Shown here one piece after another: positions 23,401 to 38,400 of a DNA stretch of 64,000 nucleotides. The DNA comes from Hippopus hippopus. Lineage: Eukaryota; Mollusca; Bivalvia; Cardiida; Cardiidae. Every line of letters begins with the position of its first letter. Position 1 is the first letter of the stretch. The notes beneath the pieces were generated by a model. It was not told the origin of the DNA and searched no databases. It saw only the letters and a program-made list of their open reading frames with translations. The translations under genes were made by a program, and so were the position numbers. The DNA lies in contig OX328096.1 of NCBI GenBank assembly GCA_946811185.2, positions 69,997,345-70,061,344 of the forward strand. The letters run 5' to 3'.

Positions 23401-26400
23401 TAAAACAAAAAATAGACTTTTTACCACAATAAAAATAAAATTCAAGAAAACATACAACAAGTTGGCATGCAGCATTTGGATTTCTTATTGATACAAGTTA
23501 CGAGATCATCTCAATTTCTCCAAGTTAGAATGGATTGCATGTACATTTGTTGCCTTTTAAGTCATGCTCTAGCAAAAGGGGACTTAATGCATCTCTGTGA
23601 CGCATTTTACCGAGCAAGTCATTACATAATTATGGATCAATAAAATCTATTTTGTCAAACAACTGACAGACTCATGAGGTAGAATGATCCTTGTACATGA
23701 ACAGAATTTGAAGATAGCGAAAAGTTTCGGCCCCATATCAGCCTGCGCAGACTGCACAGGCTGACATGGGCCGAAACTTTTCGCAAATGCGTTAAGCCCT
23801 CTTTTCACAGAGTAAGGCTCATTTTTTTGGATGGGTAAAATAGAATTACAAAAAGCCACTACTCCCCCAAAACCAGGGTCATCATAGCCCTGTATTATAT
23901 TTCATGTGTCTATTTTTAGAAATGTTATGGCTAAAGAAATGTCGTAATTTAAGCTGGGGGGAATTATTTCCCCGTCACAGTGAATATTTTCCTCCTGCCG
24001 TAAATCTGGAACTACTTTTTTAAGTTTTATAAGTTTTTAAGTTTTAAAAGTGGCATTCGTTGACAAAATAATCAGAGGAAATATAATATATAGTTTATAT
24101 CATCAGCTTGTGGTTAATATGGGGAAATATTTGTCTCAAAAGGGAAAGGTCCGCGAAAATAACTCGTGCCTTACGGCACTCGTTATTTTCGCATACCTTT
24201 CCCTTTTTCGGCAAATATTTCCCCATACTAACCACAAGCTGATGAAATAAACTCTATGTATTACTTCATTGCCTCATAAACACAAACCATACATACCAAA
24301 CATTACAATTCTTGGCCAAATGGTTTCTACGAAGATTTCTCCAATAAAAGCTGAAGTAAGACTTGGGACCAGAGTGGCAGGCAGATTTTGACCCCTAGGC
24401 CATGATTTGAACACTCTTTATAGAGGTCAATTAGAGAAAAATACATGCAAAATTTGGTAGCCCTAGGCTTTATGGTTGAAAAGACGATTTTTAAAGTTTT
24501 CACTATAAGACCCAATGTAAAACTTGTGACCACGAGGGGGGAGGTTTCACTAGACAAAGCTACTTGAAAAACTTTGGTTGGTAGGCCTTGGCCTTATTGT
24601 AAGGAAAAAGATGGTTTTTATAGTATTTACTATATAACCCTAGATAAAACTCAGTTGCAAAGTGGAAAAAGTTGTCCTCGGGAGTTGATAAGTTAATACA
24701 TAAACATGAACAATCAATTTGTTTATGATTGAAAAAAAAAATGCCTTACTATTTACACTGCATCACCAATACAGCCAACAATAAACAGTGAGATGAACTA
24801 TTTGATCTATATTGCACTTCATTATGATTCATGTAAATGCACAAAAACCACTGTTGTGGTAAAATGCGGTCAATTCACTGATATGAAAAGACAATAACAA
24901 TAAATAATGACAACTCCTACATCCAGCAACAACAACAACAACAAATCAGAACAAGTGCATTTTGAAAGTACATTAAACACAGAAAATGTTTCTTTTTCAA
25001 TTCAGTAAGATCAACCCTTTACCACACAATCAGGAGTTTTAAACACCCAGAAGAAAAAGACTTGAAAACATTGTGAGAAAAGCAGAAAATGCTGGTAACT
25101 AGGATTTTCTCCATTTCCAACAATGTTATGGATAAACAAAGAACCAGATAGGTGTGTCGTGGCAGCCTGCTAAAATACATGCAATAATTATAACAAGAGC
25201 ACCACATGCTGGTGCAAATGCTCAGCTGCAACTGATTGATTTTCAGTGCAAATTCTAAGTTGAAAAAGGGGCATAATTGTGTCTAAAATACTTTGATGGT
25301 TACCTGCCCTTAATGTATGGGTTCCTCTTTTGATATTTAACAATTTGTCCGAGTTCAAGTAAATATCATCAGTAATAACAGAGATACTAGTCTTTAAAAA
25401 TGTCAGAGTATTTGTACGATGACCAAGACAACGATGTAGACGCAGACAATGACAACAGGGCTACAACAGTACTGCAACGTTTTCTGCCAAAACAGTCGAG
25501 CTTAAAATCAACAAAAACAATCCTTCAAGCCATAAAATAAAAGAAATGGACTTTCTCAATCGTGAAACAGACAAAAAAGAATACTGCAATTTCAGTGAAG
25601 GTTAACCCTTTACAAGATGACAAAATTTTAGCCTTGTCGAAATTGAAAGCATTTGCAGATGACAATTTCAATGTGGCTTAAATGGTATGATCTTTCTTTG
25701 ATAGGATAGAAAACATTGTGGGAAAAGGAGAAAATGCTGGTTACCAGCATTTTCTCCTTTTCCCACAATGTTTTCAAAAGGCTTCTTACCCAGGGGCGTT
25801 AAAAGTCAGCATTGTGGGGTAAAGGGTTAGGTTACGCAAGAATATTAAAAAAGATACAGGACTGTGAAGATCAAAGTTCAGACTTTACATTCTGTGCAGT
25901 CTAATCTTGTTGTCTGCAATTGCTTTCAATTTGAACAAGTCTAAAATTTTGTCATTCAGTAAAAACTTAATTCATTAAAAATAACATAAAATGACTTTGA
26001 ACACATGTGTAGGAAAGGGAACAATTACAGGTATGTGCAGTGGCTTTTCTGACACCTCTATTGCAGACATGTATCTGAGTGATTACACATATCTACATAT
26101 GTGTAGTGACGGAGTAGAAAGAGATTCAGATCTTTGTCTTTCACAATGAGTATTTCATTAATAAATTGTGTAGTAAAGAAGGATTTCTGACAATATTAAC
26201 CCACAAAAATAAACCTTTTTGACTCTATTTAACTCTTTACCAGAAAACAAAATTCTAGACTTGTTCGAGTTGAAATCATTTGCAGTTGACAAAATAAAAG
26301 CAACTGACATAATGAAATTTGTTTTGGGAAGGACAGAAAACATTGTGGGAAAAAGAAACAAGAGGGCCAAGATGGCCCTGGATCGCTCACCTGAATTTTT

Positions 26401-29400
26401 GAGAGGACCATAGCCAATTTTTTTTTGAGGTATTGAAACTTTGGAAACAAAATCATTATTTTGCCAAGCAATTTTGAAAAGGTCACCTGTAAAAGTCATT
26501 TCAAAATCTGTCACCACCCCTACAATCATCACCACAGCAATGATTTTGATGAATCAGAATTCTGCAAATAAATTTTTGGATAGATCACCCAAGGACAATT
26601 TCTTGAAGAAGAGCACATGCTCGATAGTGACTAAAAACATAAGGCGAACAAGAGCACCACATGCAGGTGCCAACAATTGGCTGTTGTTTTTCGACGGATA
26701 AAAATTTCCCTAACAATTTTTGAAAAGGGTCACCCTAGGAACATTTCTGTGAAATTATTTCAAAATCTGACCAGCTGCTCCAGAGAAAAAGAATTAAGAA
26801 ATTCCTCTTCATGTCCCTGTAGTGCAAATAGCCCCCACCATCAGAGCCATGTTTCTTGACAGATCAATTTTGTGAACAATTTTTGAAAAGAGTCACCCAA
26901 GGAACATTGCTGTGAAATTATTTCAAGATCTGACCTGCGGTTTCAGAGAAGAATTTTTAAGAATTTCTTCATGTCTGTATGGTGTAAATAGCCCACATGT
27001 TTCTTGATGGATCAAAATTTCTCGAACAAGTTGCAAAAAGGGTCACCCAAGAAACATTTGTGTGAAATTATTTCAAAATCTGACCAGCCGTTTCAGTGGG
27101 GCCCCCCAGTTTCTTGACGAATCAGCATTTTGTGAACAATTTATGAAAGGGTCACCAAAGGAACATTTCTGTGAAATTATTTCCAAAATCTGACCAGTGG
27201 TTTCAGAGAAGAAGAATTTTTAAGAATTTCTTCATTTCTGTATAGTGCAAGTAGCACCCAGTCACCAGAGCCATGTTTCTTTACAGATCAAAATTTCACG
27301 AACACTTTTTGAAAAGGGTCATCCAAGGAACATCTCTGTGAAATTATTTCAAAATCTGACCAGCGGTTTCAGAGAAGAAGAATTTTTAAGAATTTCTTCA
27401 TTTCTGTATAGTGCGAGTAGCCCCCATTCACCAGGGCCATGTTTCTTGACGGATCAAAATTTCGCGAACAGATTTTTAAAAGGGTCACCCAAGGAACATC
27501 TCTGTGAAATTATTTCAAAATCTGACCAGTGGTTTCAGAGAAGAAGAATTTTTAAGAATTTCTTCATTTCTGTATAGTGCAAGTAGCCCCCATTCACCAG
27601 AGCCATGTTTCTTGACGGATCAAAATTTCACGAACAGTTTTTTAAAAGGGTCACCCAGGGAACATCTCTGTGAAATTATTTTAAAATCTGACCAGCGGTT
27701 TCAGAGGAGAAGATTTGTAAAGAATTTCTTAGAAAATTCCATTTGGTTGCCATAGCAACCAGAGTTTTTGATGGAATCAAATTCTGTGAACAATCTTTAA
27801 AGAGGACCTCCCAAGGAACATTCCAGCCAAGTTTGGTCCAAATTGGCCCAGCGGTTTAGGAGGAGAAGATGTTTAAAGAATTGTTGACGCCGCACGACGC
27901 ACACAACGTGATCCTAAGAGCTCCCCTTGAGCATGTTGTGCTCAGGTGAGCTAAAAATGCTGGTTACTGGTATTTTCTCCTGTTACCGTGTTGTTTTCAA
28001 AAGCTTTCTCATTCAGGGTCATTAAAACTTGGGATGGTGTGGTGAAGTGTTAAAGTGGGAGTCTTAAGAAAATAGTACAATAATATATATGGAAGCAGAC
28101 TTAACCTGTGACTTATACCAACAAAAGTGCCTAAAAAAGTTAATGAATGACAAATACATTGGATTGCATTGTATAGATGACAAGTACACTGGATTTACAT
28201 TGTAAAACTGTAAGTGAAAGGGAAAACTGGCTTTGTTATTCAAATGCTTTTTTGTACCTTTTCATAAACAGGAGGAACATGATGGTCCTACACTGCTTAC
28301 ATGAGCATATTTATGGAAACAAATTTAGCATATAATGAAAATACGGTAAATGGTAATGACAGACAGAACACATGGAAATAACAATAGCTGAACTTGGTGC
28401 ACTTCTTTGTGCTCTGGCAAACCATAGAGAAAGGTATACATTAATCATGTGAAGGAAAAGCATAACATGCTAAACTTATTTCTCTAATCTAGCCAACTGG
28501 CAAATCACTCACTGTGCAAGGGTAAACATGCATGGAGTTTACAGTACGTTGCTTGCTTTGATAAACTGTTGTACACCATTTTCAAGCTATTCTACACTAG
28601 AGACAATTAAAAACCCTAGATCCCAACAAACTTGAAATGCTTTTTTTGGCAGAAATGTCAAAGTTTTTGACATGCTTCCTACAAAATATTGTAAATAGGA
28701 GGGAAACAACAGACTTAATGATGTAAATGAGAAGATGACGCTGAGACAAACACATAGATACACTTGATTTCAGTTACAAGTCCAACTATACAGAAATCTT
28801 TTCCAAATTTTAAAGTTACTGAAACACTGTATCACTTTTTTCATGGGAAAAAAACATCACAGAAGAAAGGCCAAGAGTGATCAGCAGGTTAATCCTCTAC
28901 CACACAATCTATTGTTTTTACAACCATGAGGAAAGAAGTTTTTTAAACATTTTGAGAAAAGAAGAAAAAGCTGATAACCAGCATTTTCTCTTTTATCCAC
29001 AATGTTGGCTACCCTTTCCAAAACAACAGCAATCATTTGATCTATATTAAAACTGTTATCTGCAAATGCTTTCAAACTGGACAAATCCAAAATCAATGCT
29101 GTTTATAGAGTTAGTTCTTTACCAAAAAACAACATTTTGGACTTGTGGGACAAGGAGAAAATGCTAGTTGCCTGCATTTTCTCCTTTTCACACAATGTTT
29201 GCAAAAGGCTTCACCCTCAGCACAGAATTCTTTGGTAAAGGGTAAAATGTTGCTAAACTGATGATTTCTGTCTTTGAAAACATTGTGGGGTAAAGGAGAA
29301 AATGCTGGTTACCAGTATTTTCCCTTTTACCTCCCCCAGATGTTTTGAAAAGGCTTCATCATCAGGGCTGTTAAAAATCGGAATTGTAATAGGGTATAAA

Positions 29401-32400
29401 ACATTGTGGGAAAAGGAGAAATTTCTTTTTTCAAAGACCTCTTTCCTCAGGGTTGTAAAAAACCCGCAATACTTTCAAATGACTTCATCCTCAGGGTCGT
29501 TTTAAAACTAAAGATTGTATCCCAAAGGATAACCTCTACACCAAATGACAATATTTTAGACAAGTCCATATTGAAAGTATTTGCAGACAACAATTTTAGC
29601 CTGACTCAAATGATGGAACATATTTTTAAAATGATAGAAAACATTGTGAGCAAAGGAGAAAATGCTGGTTACCAGCATTTTCTCCTTTTCCCATCATGTT
29701 TTCAAAAGGCATCTTCCTCAGATTCTTCAAAACTCGGGACTGTGTGGTAGAGGATTAAGACAGGAACAAGGTACATGTACTAGTTAATGTCCCAAGAAAA
29801 CAAATGGTGGGTAATTAGAATGTCCTTGACGGATTCGGATATACTCTTTACAGGGTGAACTTTTTTGCTATGGATTTCATAATCTTTCTCCAGGTTGAAA
29901 GAAAACTGGGACAGTAACCTGCAATGAGGAAACATATGTGCACTATACAACATTTACACAATATGTAAAAAATATGCTGACTGATAGAAAGTATAAAATA
30001 ACCAACACGACAAACTTGGAATAAAAAAAGAGGAGGAAAAGGTAAAATATATGCTCAAAATTTAATGAAAAATGAGCACTGCATGCAGTACCCAATGCTT
30101 AGCTGCAACTGCCTGATTTTCAGTGAAAATTCTAGGTCAAAAAAGGGGTATAACGTTATTAAAAATACTTTGATGTTTACCTGTCTTTGTTGTATGGGTT
30201 TCATTTTGATTGTTTGAACTAGTCCAAGTTTGAAGTAAGTATCGTAAGTAATAACAGAGATAAAACTAGAGCTGTCACTGAATGTGACTTTATACCCCTG
30301 CCAGCGCTTTGACAGTATTTTGTACACAGACGGACACACGGACGGACGGACGGACAGACACACGGACAGACAGGCTGATTCCAGTATACCCCCAAAAACA
30401 TTCATTTTGCGGGGGTATAATAAAATGTCAAAGTTTTTGAAAATGTCAATGCTTTTGCACAACGCAGACGACGACAAAGATGACAGTAGGCAACAACAAT
30501 AACTTGATGTTTTCTACCGAAACAGACAAGCTAAAAACTAAGAAGGATTGAAACGTAAAGAAAGGAAAAAAACTAATCAGAATACCATGCTGTTTAGCTT
30601 TAAAAATTCAAATACAAAAAAAGTACCACAATAAAATTATTTGAGTAATACACAAAGTATTTCCAATGAAAACTGTTTCTGTCATTTTCCAACAGGTGTG
30701 CCTCTTACTTAAATCCATGAATATTCATGGATGTTGAAACCATCAAAATAATCTGGAACTGTCCTCACACTGATTATCAATGCAATTTGTAAATATTGTG
30801 GAGAAAAAAAGAAGATGCTGGAGAGGATCATTTTCTCCATATCCCACAAGGTTTCCTCTATTTTCAAAAGCAAATTCAATCATTTCTGTGGCATTTGATT
30901 TATTCTCGGCAAATGCTTCTAATTTGGATCAAAATTTTGTCATTTGATAAATGATTTAAAAAACTTGATTTCTTTCTCTGCCTCATTAAAAATGCATTAT
31001 TTTTAGATGTACTTATTTAAGAAATGCTTTTTCCCCTTCAACAAGGGTGGTTGCAAATGAAATTTGAGAAAGACTGGCTGAATGATTTTGGAGAAGTTAA
31101 TTCAAAGTCTTAAAGAATCTGAGAAGGATTGGCTGAATGATTTTGGAGAAGTAAATTCAAATTCTTAAATCTAACAAAAAAAGAAAAGCTTTTTTCTTTC
31201 TGAAGAAAAGTTCAAACATGCACTATTTAAGATAATGGTATAAACAATGCCTGAGGTATCTAAGGCATGGTAGAAGCCCCAATATGTCCCAGTAAATACA
31301 CATATTTAAAAAATAGTCTACCAAAGTACTCAAAGCTGTATATAAGCCATGACAGTAATACTGCAACCGATGACATACAAGAATGAGCTTAATTTCAAAC
31401 CATATTTCAACAAGAGTGCCGTCGTCACAATAAACGCCGCCACATGGCTGCTATTTCAAGCAGCTAGCTATAGAGACTAAGGTGTTGGAATTTCTAGCAC
31501 CTGCCTAGGTAGCTCAATGGATATATTGTGTTACTTGTGATCTACTGGTAAAAGGTTTACGCACGGGATGATGGATGGACAGATGGATGCACATCGGACT
31601 CATTAGTCACTGGCTTTGATCAATGAATGAAAACATGAAGTTTCAAGAAATCATGTCCATTAGCTGGAAATACATTGATCAAAATTAAATTTGACATGAA
31701 GCCCCCTTTTTCCATGACACAGCAATAAATTCCAAAAACCTGACAGTATGTGATAGGTCACATGATCTGTGAAAATCTCATCCAAATCCGTTGAGATGTG
31801 TCCAGTAATAAAAGAGATATTGGTGAAAAATGAAATATAACATGAAGACCCCTTTTTCCATGACGCAGCTACAAATCGCAAAACCCTGACAATATGCGAT
31901 AGGACACCTCGTGAGAAACATTCTGTGAAAATTTTATTCAAATCCATGAAGAAATGTTGGAGAAGTTCCATTCACAAAAAATCAAATGAAATATGACATG
32001 AAGCCCCCTTTTTCCATGATGCAGCTACAAATCACAAAACCTTGACAATATGCGATAGGTCACATGATGAGAAACATTCTGTGGAAATTCTATCCAAATC
32101 CGTTATGGAATGTGGGAGGAGTTGCATTCACAAGAAATGGAATGAAATATAACATGAAGCCCCCTTTTTCCATGATGCAGCTACAAATTGCAAAACCCTG
32201 ACAACATGCGATAGGTCACATGATGAAAAACATTCTGTGAAAATTTCATCCAAATCCATCAAGAAATGTGGGAGGAGTTGCATTCACAAGAAATGGACGT
32301 ACGTACAGACGGACAGACGAAGGGACGGACGGACGGACAGACGGAGAAGATGACGCCAATATACGTCGCCTCCAGCAGCGTATAAAAATGGGAAAATAAA

Positions 32401-35400
32401 CAAGTCACATCCCCTCAGTATCAGAAGCGATTTAAAGCATGATGGCCATGATGGTCCTGATATTTCTCTCAAGAAATTTCCATATTTTCAAACTCAGATC
32501 TATATTTTCAATAACCATAACAGAGATTCAACAAGAGCTTTGCAGGGCGGTGCATATACACCTGAAGGGGCTTGTCAGTGAAATGGGTTAAAATCTAGAA
32601 TGCCTACAGAGATCCAAATTTTTAGAGTCACATGCACAACTACACACCATAGAGATTCATTTTGGTAAGTTTCAAGTTATTTAGATGGAAACTGTAGGAG
32701 GAGTTGCGCACACAAGAAATTGCTAACTAACGGACGGACGGACGGACAGACAGATGGACGGACAGATGACCGGAGCCATAACATAATACTACCCTTTGGG
32801 CGTATAAAAACTGTAATGCATTCAACTGCCACATATCTGTATGCAATTCATAAAACCATGTTCGTTTTGTATAACATGGTTTTCAACACCATTTCATTAA
32901 AATAATGCCAATGCACCTATTCATGCATTCCTAAAGACAGGGTATACAGTATATAAAAACGCTTCTCAACATACAAAAAGTGGAAACAGTCTTCAGCACT
33001 GGTAGACCTTTATTAATCCTTGAAAGGAGTTTTGGCCGAGTCAGAATTTGAACCCATAACCCCAAAATCACAGGGTTTGAAATTCCCACATATTTACTCG
33101 CAAAATGCGAGTCAAAATTGGAAAGTGCGAATTGAAATTTCAAGCACTCGATAAAAATGCAAATGCAAATTATTGAAGAACAATTACCAAAATGTACTAA
33201 ATTTCATATGTACAAATAAGGTAATTCTTTTCGTTCTGGATAAACATCAATCATGTCGCACTGAGAATACCCTTCGACGGCTGTTAATAATTTTACATGT
33301 CGCAATTGAAGCCTCCGAGTTGTCGTTCGTTATCCGAGTTTCGTGAGCCATGTGCGTTCGTCTGCACTCACAGCCAATGCCATGATTTTGCGTTTTTTAT
33401 ACAGAAAAAACGGTAGGCAAATTTCATCTCTGATTATAAAACAAAAATATTTGTCAGTCTGTCATGAAAAGATAATTATCATGCTCAAATAACAACAAGA
33501 AGCAATTCTGACGTGGTAGACTCGCTAAACCAGTTATCGGACACACAGATATTCGGATGGGATATGTCCGTAATTCATTTACAAAATCGTCCACATTGTA
33601 AATTTTGTAGAAATTTAATTTGGTTTGAGAACAGATATTCAACCGATATTGAATTGATACTTAAATGATGGTTTTAATATTAATTAACGTTCTTTTTTGT
33701 TTGGTTGTTGTCTCTAGTCGACAGATTACGTAATAGAATAGTTTGTATTGGCCATTCGTTCTTTACCACTGGTGGGCATGCTGGGCTTCAAAAAAATGCA
33801 ATTTACATTTTGTGAGTGGAAAAAAAAGACACTTGCTAAAATTTGCCAGTGGATAAACAAGCAAGAAATGCTATAAAAATGAAGATCAAAGGGGGAATAA
33901 CTCAAAATTCGTGCTAGGAAGAGTTATGGTTCTTGTGCACTGCACTCTGTAATTTTTCAACAATCATGCCTACCAAATTTGAAGATGTTCAGACTAGAGA
34001 TGACAAAGTTATATTCCGGACAAGCAGAAAATGCTGAAAAAATGACGATCAAAGGGAAATAACTCAAAGACAGCACCAGGTAGAGTTAAGGTTCTTTCGC
34101 ACTGCACTCCGTATTATTGCAACAAACACAAATGCCAAGTTTCAAGTCAATCGGACTGGAGATGAAAAAGTTATGCTCCGGACAAAGAACTGGACACCGC
34201 CTGCCCACCCACCCGCCTGGATGCCATGGGTGATCCCGTAATACGTCCCGTCTTCGTAGGCGTGTAAAAAGTGATACCAAAGACCAAACAATATTGCTTT
34301 GAGCTTAACTACTTGTGCCAAACAGATCTATCTTAACTACCATGACTACTTAAAGCAAGGCTGCTCATTAAGAAGTGCGAGTACAATAAGCTGAATAAGT
34401 TTGGTGGAGAATACCTTTGCAAATCTCTAATCTATGTGACCTCACAAGTACATCACAATTGACACATATAAACAAAGACATTTACAGAAACCTTTTGAAG
34501 TAATATTATGCAAAACCCATCATGGCCAACTCTAAAAAGCCCCCAAAGAGCATTTTGTACTCAGCTAAGCCGCAATGTAAAGATTTACCAAGAACACAGC
34601 AAATTAAATTTGTATCATATTAAGCTGGTAACAGTACAAATCAATTCAGTGGCAATTAACATCTGATTTTTTGTCATAAAAGAAGTTCGAAGCTTTCTTT
34701 CATAAAACATTGAAATGCTGCAGGTTTAACAACCCAACTAAACAACATACCTGGGATATACTAAAATTAATTGAGTCAATAACAAAAGGGAAAGTACTTA
34801 GAACTTTAAAGAATCTTATTTTTTTATCAATTTTTATCAGGGACCATGAAAGATTTGAACATTTTGAGCTAACAGGATACTAAAAGAATTCTTACAAATT
34901 TTGACTTTAAATTTATTATCATCATTTGCTACCAAGATAAATAATATTTCAGATAAAAAATAGTAGTCTTAAATAACTATGTCTTGATTAACTAAACAAC
35001 ACATAACAATGTAGAAACCTGACACAACATGTAACAAAGTGGTATATCGATGACAACAGCTACTTAGAACACAAATAAATTTTACGTTTTCTTTATCAGT
35101 TAAATCAAATAAATTTTTTTGTGCTCTTGAATATCCTTCAAAACTAATGACAAAAAAAATGCTTGATACAGTTTTGACCAAATATAATGAGAAATTCAGC
35201 ATTCATGCAGTTTTAACTGAACCTGAGCTAATTATGAACAAAATCTGTAGGAACAATAAAAATATTCCCTTGTTTTTCTACAGAAAATCTAGCTCAAGAT
35301 ACTGTAGATATAAGAAACAATTTCTATTAAGCTTTTGTAATAGTTTAAGGTTTTGTTAATTCTCTAATTTTTTTTCTTATCATTTCTTTATGCCTCTATT

Positions 35401-38400
35401 TTTTTTTATTACTTTGGAGAAACATTAAAAAAATTCAAACCTTGTATTAACTAATCACAACCCACATAACAGATTTACAAGCACTACACTATGAAAGAAG
35501 TTTCCTACCTGAGTTCACACTTAATCTGGACCCAGCCTGGACTTCTCATGTAGGACCACGGATGATACCATTTTTCTACCACATCAATACTGGAGCATAA
35601 TGTCTCAAGCCATAGATGTAACACTTGCTCACTGTTAAAGATAGAAAATTTCATATTTGTTAACTTTTTCAAAGTTAAAAATGTTTTGTTACACTTTCAG
35701 ACTAATACATGTATGATTTATTGTACATCTACAAATTTTTCTGCTCAAAAACATGCATTGCATGTGGATAAAATCACATTTTATCTTAAGTCCAAAAACA
35801 GGAATAACTATGTCAAAAATACTTTGATGGATACCTGCCCTTGTTGTATGGGTTCCCCTTATGGTTGTTAACAACTTGTCCAAGTTTGAAGTAAATATCT
35901 TCAGTAACAACAGGGATATTACAAAATGTCACAGTTTTTGCAAGCTGACATAGACAACTACAACGCAACCAGGGCTGTGACAATACCTCCAAATTTCTTT
36001 GAAAACAACCAGCTAAAAATGTGACAGCCAATCAAAACAAAAGCTAAAACCTTCAAAAACGTAATTCACGAAAGACAGATTCACAAAAATCAACTCTTTA
36101 CCAAACAACAAATTTCAGACTTTTCCAAATCGAAAGCACTTGCAGAAGACAAAATGAATGTTGCTAAAATAGTGGAATTTGTCTTTGGAGGGGTAGAAAA
36201 CCTACAAATAACCCTCCTTTTCTCCTTTTCCCACAATGTTTTCAAAAGTCTCAATCCTAAAGGATGTTAATTTAGTGACTGTGGTAAGGGGCTAAAGGTT
36301 TCAGCCAGTATTCTTAGCACATCATGAATATAAAATAATTACCATGAATAAACTTAGTAAAATAAAGGTGCCTTATTTCTGTAGTTCATGATGAAGCTGT
36401 TTAACACTTTACCAGACAACAAACTTTTAGACCGATCCAAATTGAATGCATTTGCAGACAAATAAATTAAATAGGGCTTAAATGATTGGTTTTTACTTTA
36501 CAAAGGGTAGAAAACATTGTTGGAAAAAGGAGAAAATGCTGGTTACCAGCATTTTCTCCTTTTCCAAAAATGTTTTCAAAGGGCTTCTCAGTCAGGATCA
36601 TTGATATCCTGGATTGATTAGTAAAGGGTTGAACCTAAAGCCATTTCAAACTTTCAAGAGGCATCAAGCTTTTGGACTTTGAATCATTGCCTACTCTAAA
36701 TTTTTTTCCAGCTTTTTCCTCAAGTGTAGATTTTAGAAGTACGAGTACATAATGTGGCACAAAGTTGCATTTGAATCCATCCTTATGAGCATAAGTTTTC
36801 TTTCATCTATGCTGAATAACTGCTAGAGCACTTAGCACAACTTCAGTTGTTCATTTAGACAAAATAGATAAAGTTACACCACTTTTTGTGTACAGCGTAG
36901 AAATGTAGATCTAGATCATATTTAACAGAATATGTAGTTTGAATTTCAGTCTACACTATCTACCTTTTCGTGATATATTCTGGAAAAACCCACTTCAGAT
37001 TGCAATAGTTTGGTCTGTATTGCTCATTAAATAAGTTCTCCGGCAAGTGGGGGTTTAATGCATCTCAGCGATGCATTATACTGAACAACTCATCTCAAAA
37101 TTATAGATCCAAAAAATATATTTTTGTCTAACAACTGACTTAATCTGGAGGCAGAATGGTTCTTTGGCATGCTGAAAATTACAAACAGCAAACAGTTTTG
37201 CCCCATATCAACCTGCCCAGTTTGTGCAGGCTGTCATCTGTCGATACTTTTTGCAGATGCATTAGGCCCCTTTTTCACAGAGCATGGCTCATTTAGAGCT
37301 TTCATGAGTAAACAATGATTCACTATAGGAGAGATGACAAGCACTTTTAAATAGATAGAGAACTACACAAATTTCCTTACTTGAGGCCACAGCATATCAA
37401 TGACCGTAACTTCACATCCATCTGAGCATGTACAGCATCATGAGAAATGTTCACAGCCTGAACAGCCTATTTGAAAATACAAAAATATTAAGATAAACTA
37501 TTTATGAACAATTAATGAAAGAATGTAAATCTCAATAGTTCCAATACTGGTCTGACCAAAAAATCAATTTGACTGACCTGTGTATCCTGTGCCGAGTTAA
37601 AATGACCCTGATAAAAAAGCCCTTTGAAAACATTGTGGGAAAAGGAGAATATGCTGGTAACCAGCTATATATGTATGAATTTCATCCTGGTGAAAAACTG
37701 CAGCAGAACCCCATAGTGCTTTGTTCAACAATTAAAACTGTAGCTACATCACATTGCAAAGGTATATGTTCTAGGCAGTTATTCAGTATAGTAGAGATGT
37801 TGCAGGTATAAGTTGTTAATGCACATGTGATGTGAAAACACCACCTGCACATGAGCAATGCTCTGTGAAAAAGGGGTTAATGCATCTGCGAAAAGTATCA
37901 ACCTAGGTCAGCCTGCACTGCCCACCCAGGCTGACCTGTGCCAAAGTGTTTTGCTTGTATCAAAATTTCTACATGTCCAAGGATAATTCTACCTCAAAGT
38001 TCAGCCATTTTATGGATCAATAATTATATGATGACTTGCTTCGAATAATGCACTGCAGAGATGTATTAGGCCCCTTCTTGCCAGAGTGCTGCTCTTATGC
38101 TTTAGAATAGTAGCATATATCATAATTTGCTTCAGATCCTTGTGAAATAGGAATTATCCACATAATGGAAATATTACCTCTGATGAAGGATGCTGCCATT
38201 GATAACAAAAAAAATTAAATAATTATCCATATAATGCAGGATTACATGAAAATGAATCATGGAAAAGGAGAAAGTGTTTGTTGTGAGCAGTGTCATCTTT
38301 TGCCACATTGTTTTACTAATTGATCTGCTGCAAGACAAAATATAAACCTCTAAAGGAAGTAATATGTTCACCATTAGCTCTCCACTAAATCACGGTTGTT

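Noticed and set aside
26441..27755. Overlapping plus-strand ORFs with repeated [14 protein letters not shown] sequence
   Set aside because: The repeated peptide is the translation of the ~150 bp core units of the pearl-like element. Units differ by frame-breaking changes and have no start context.
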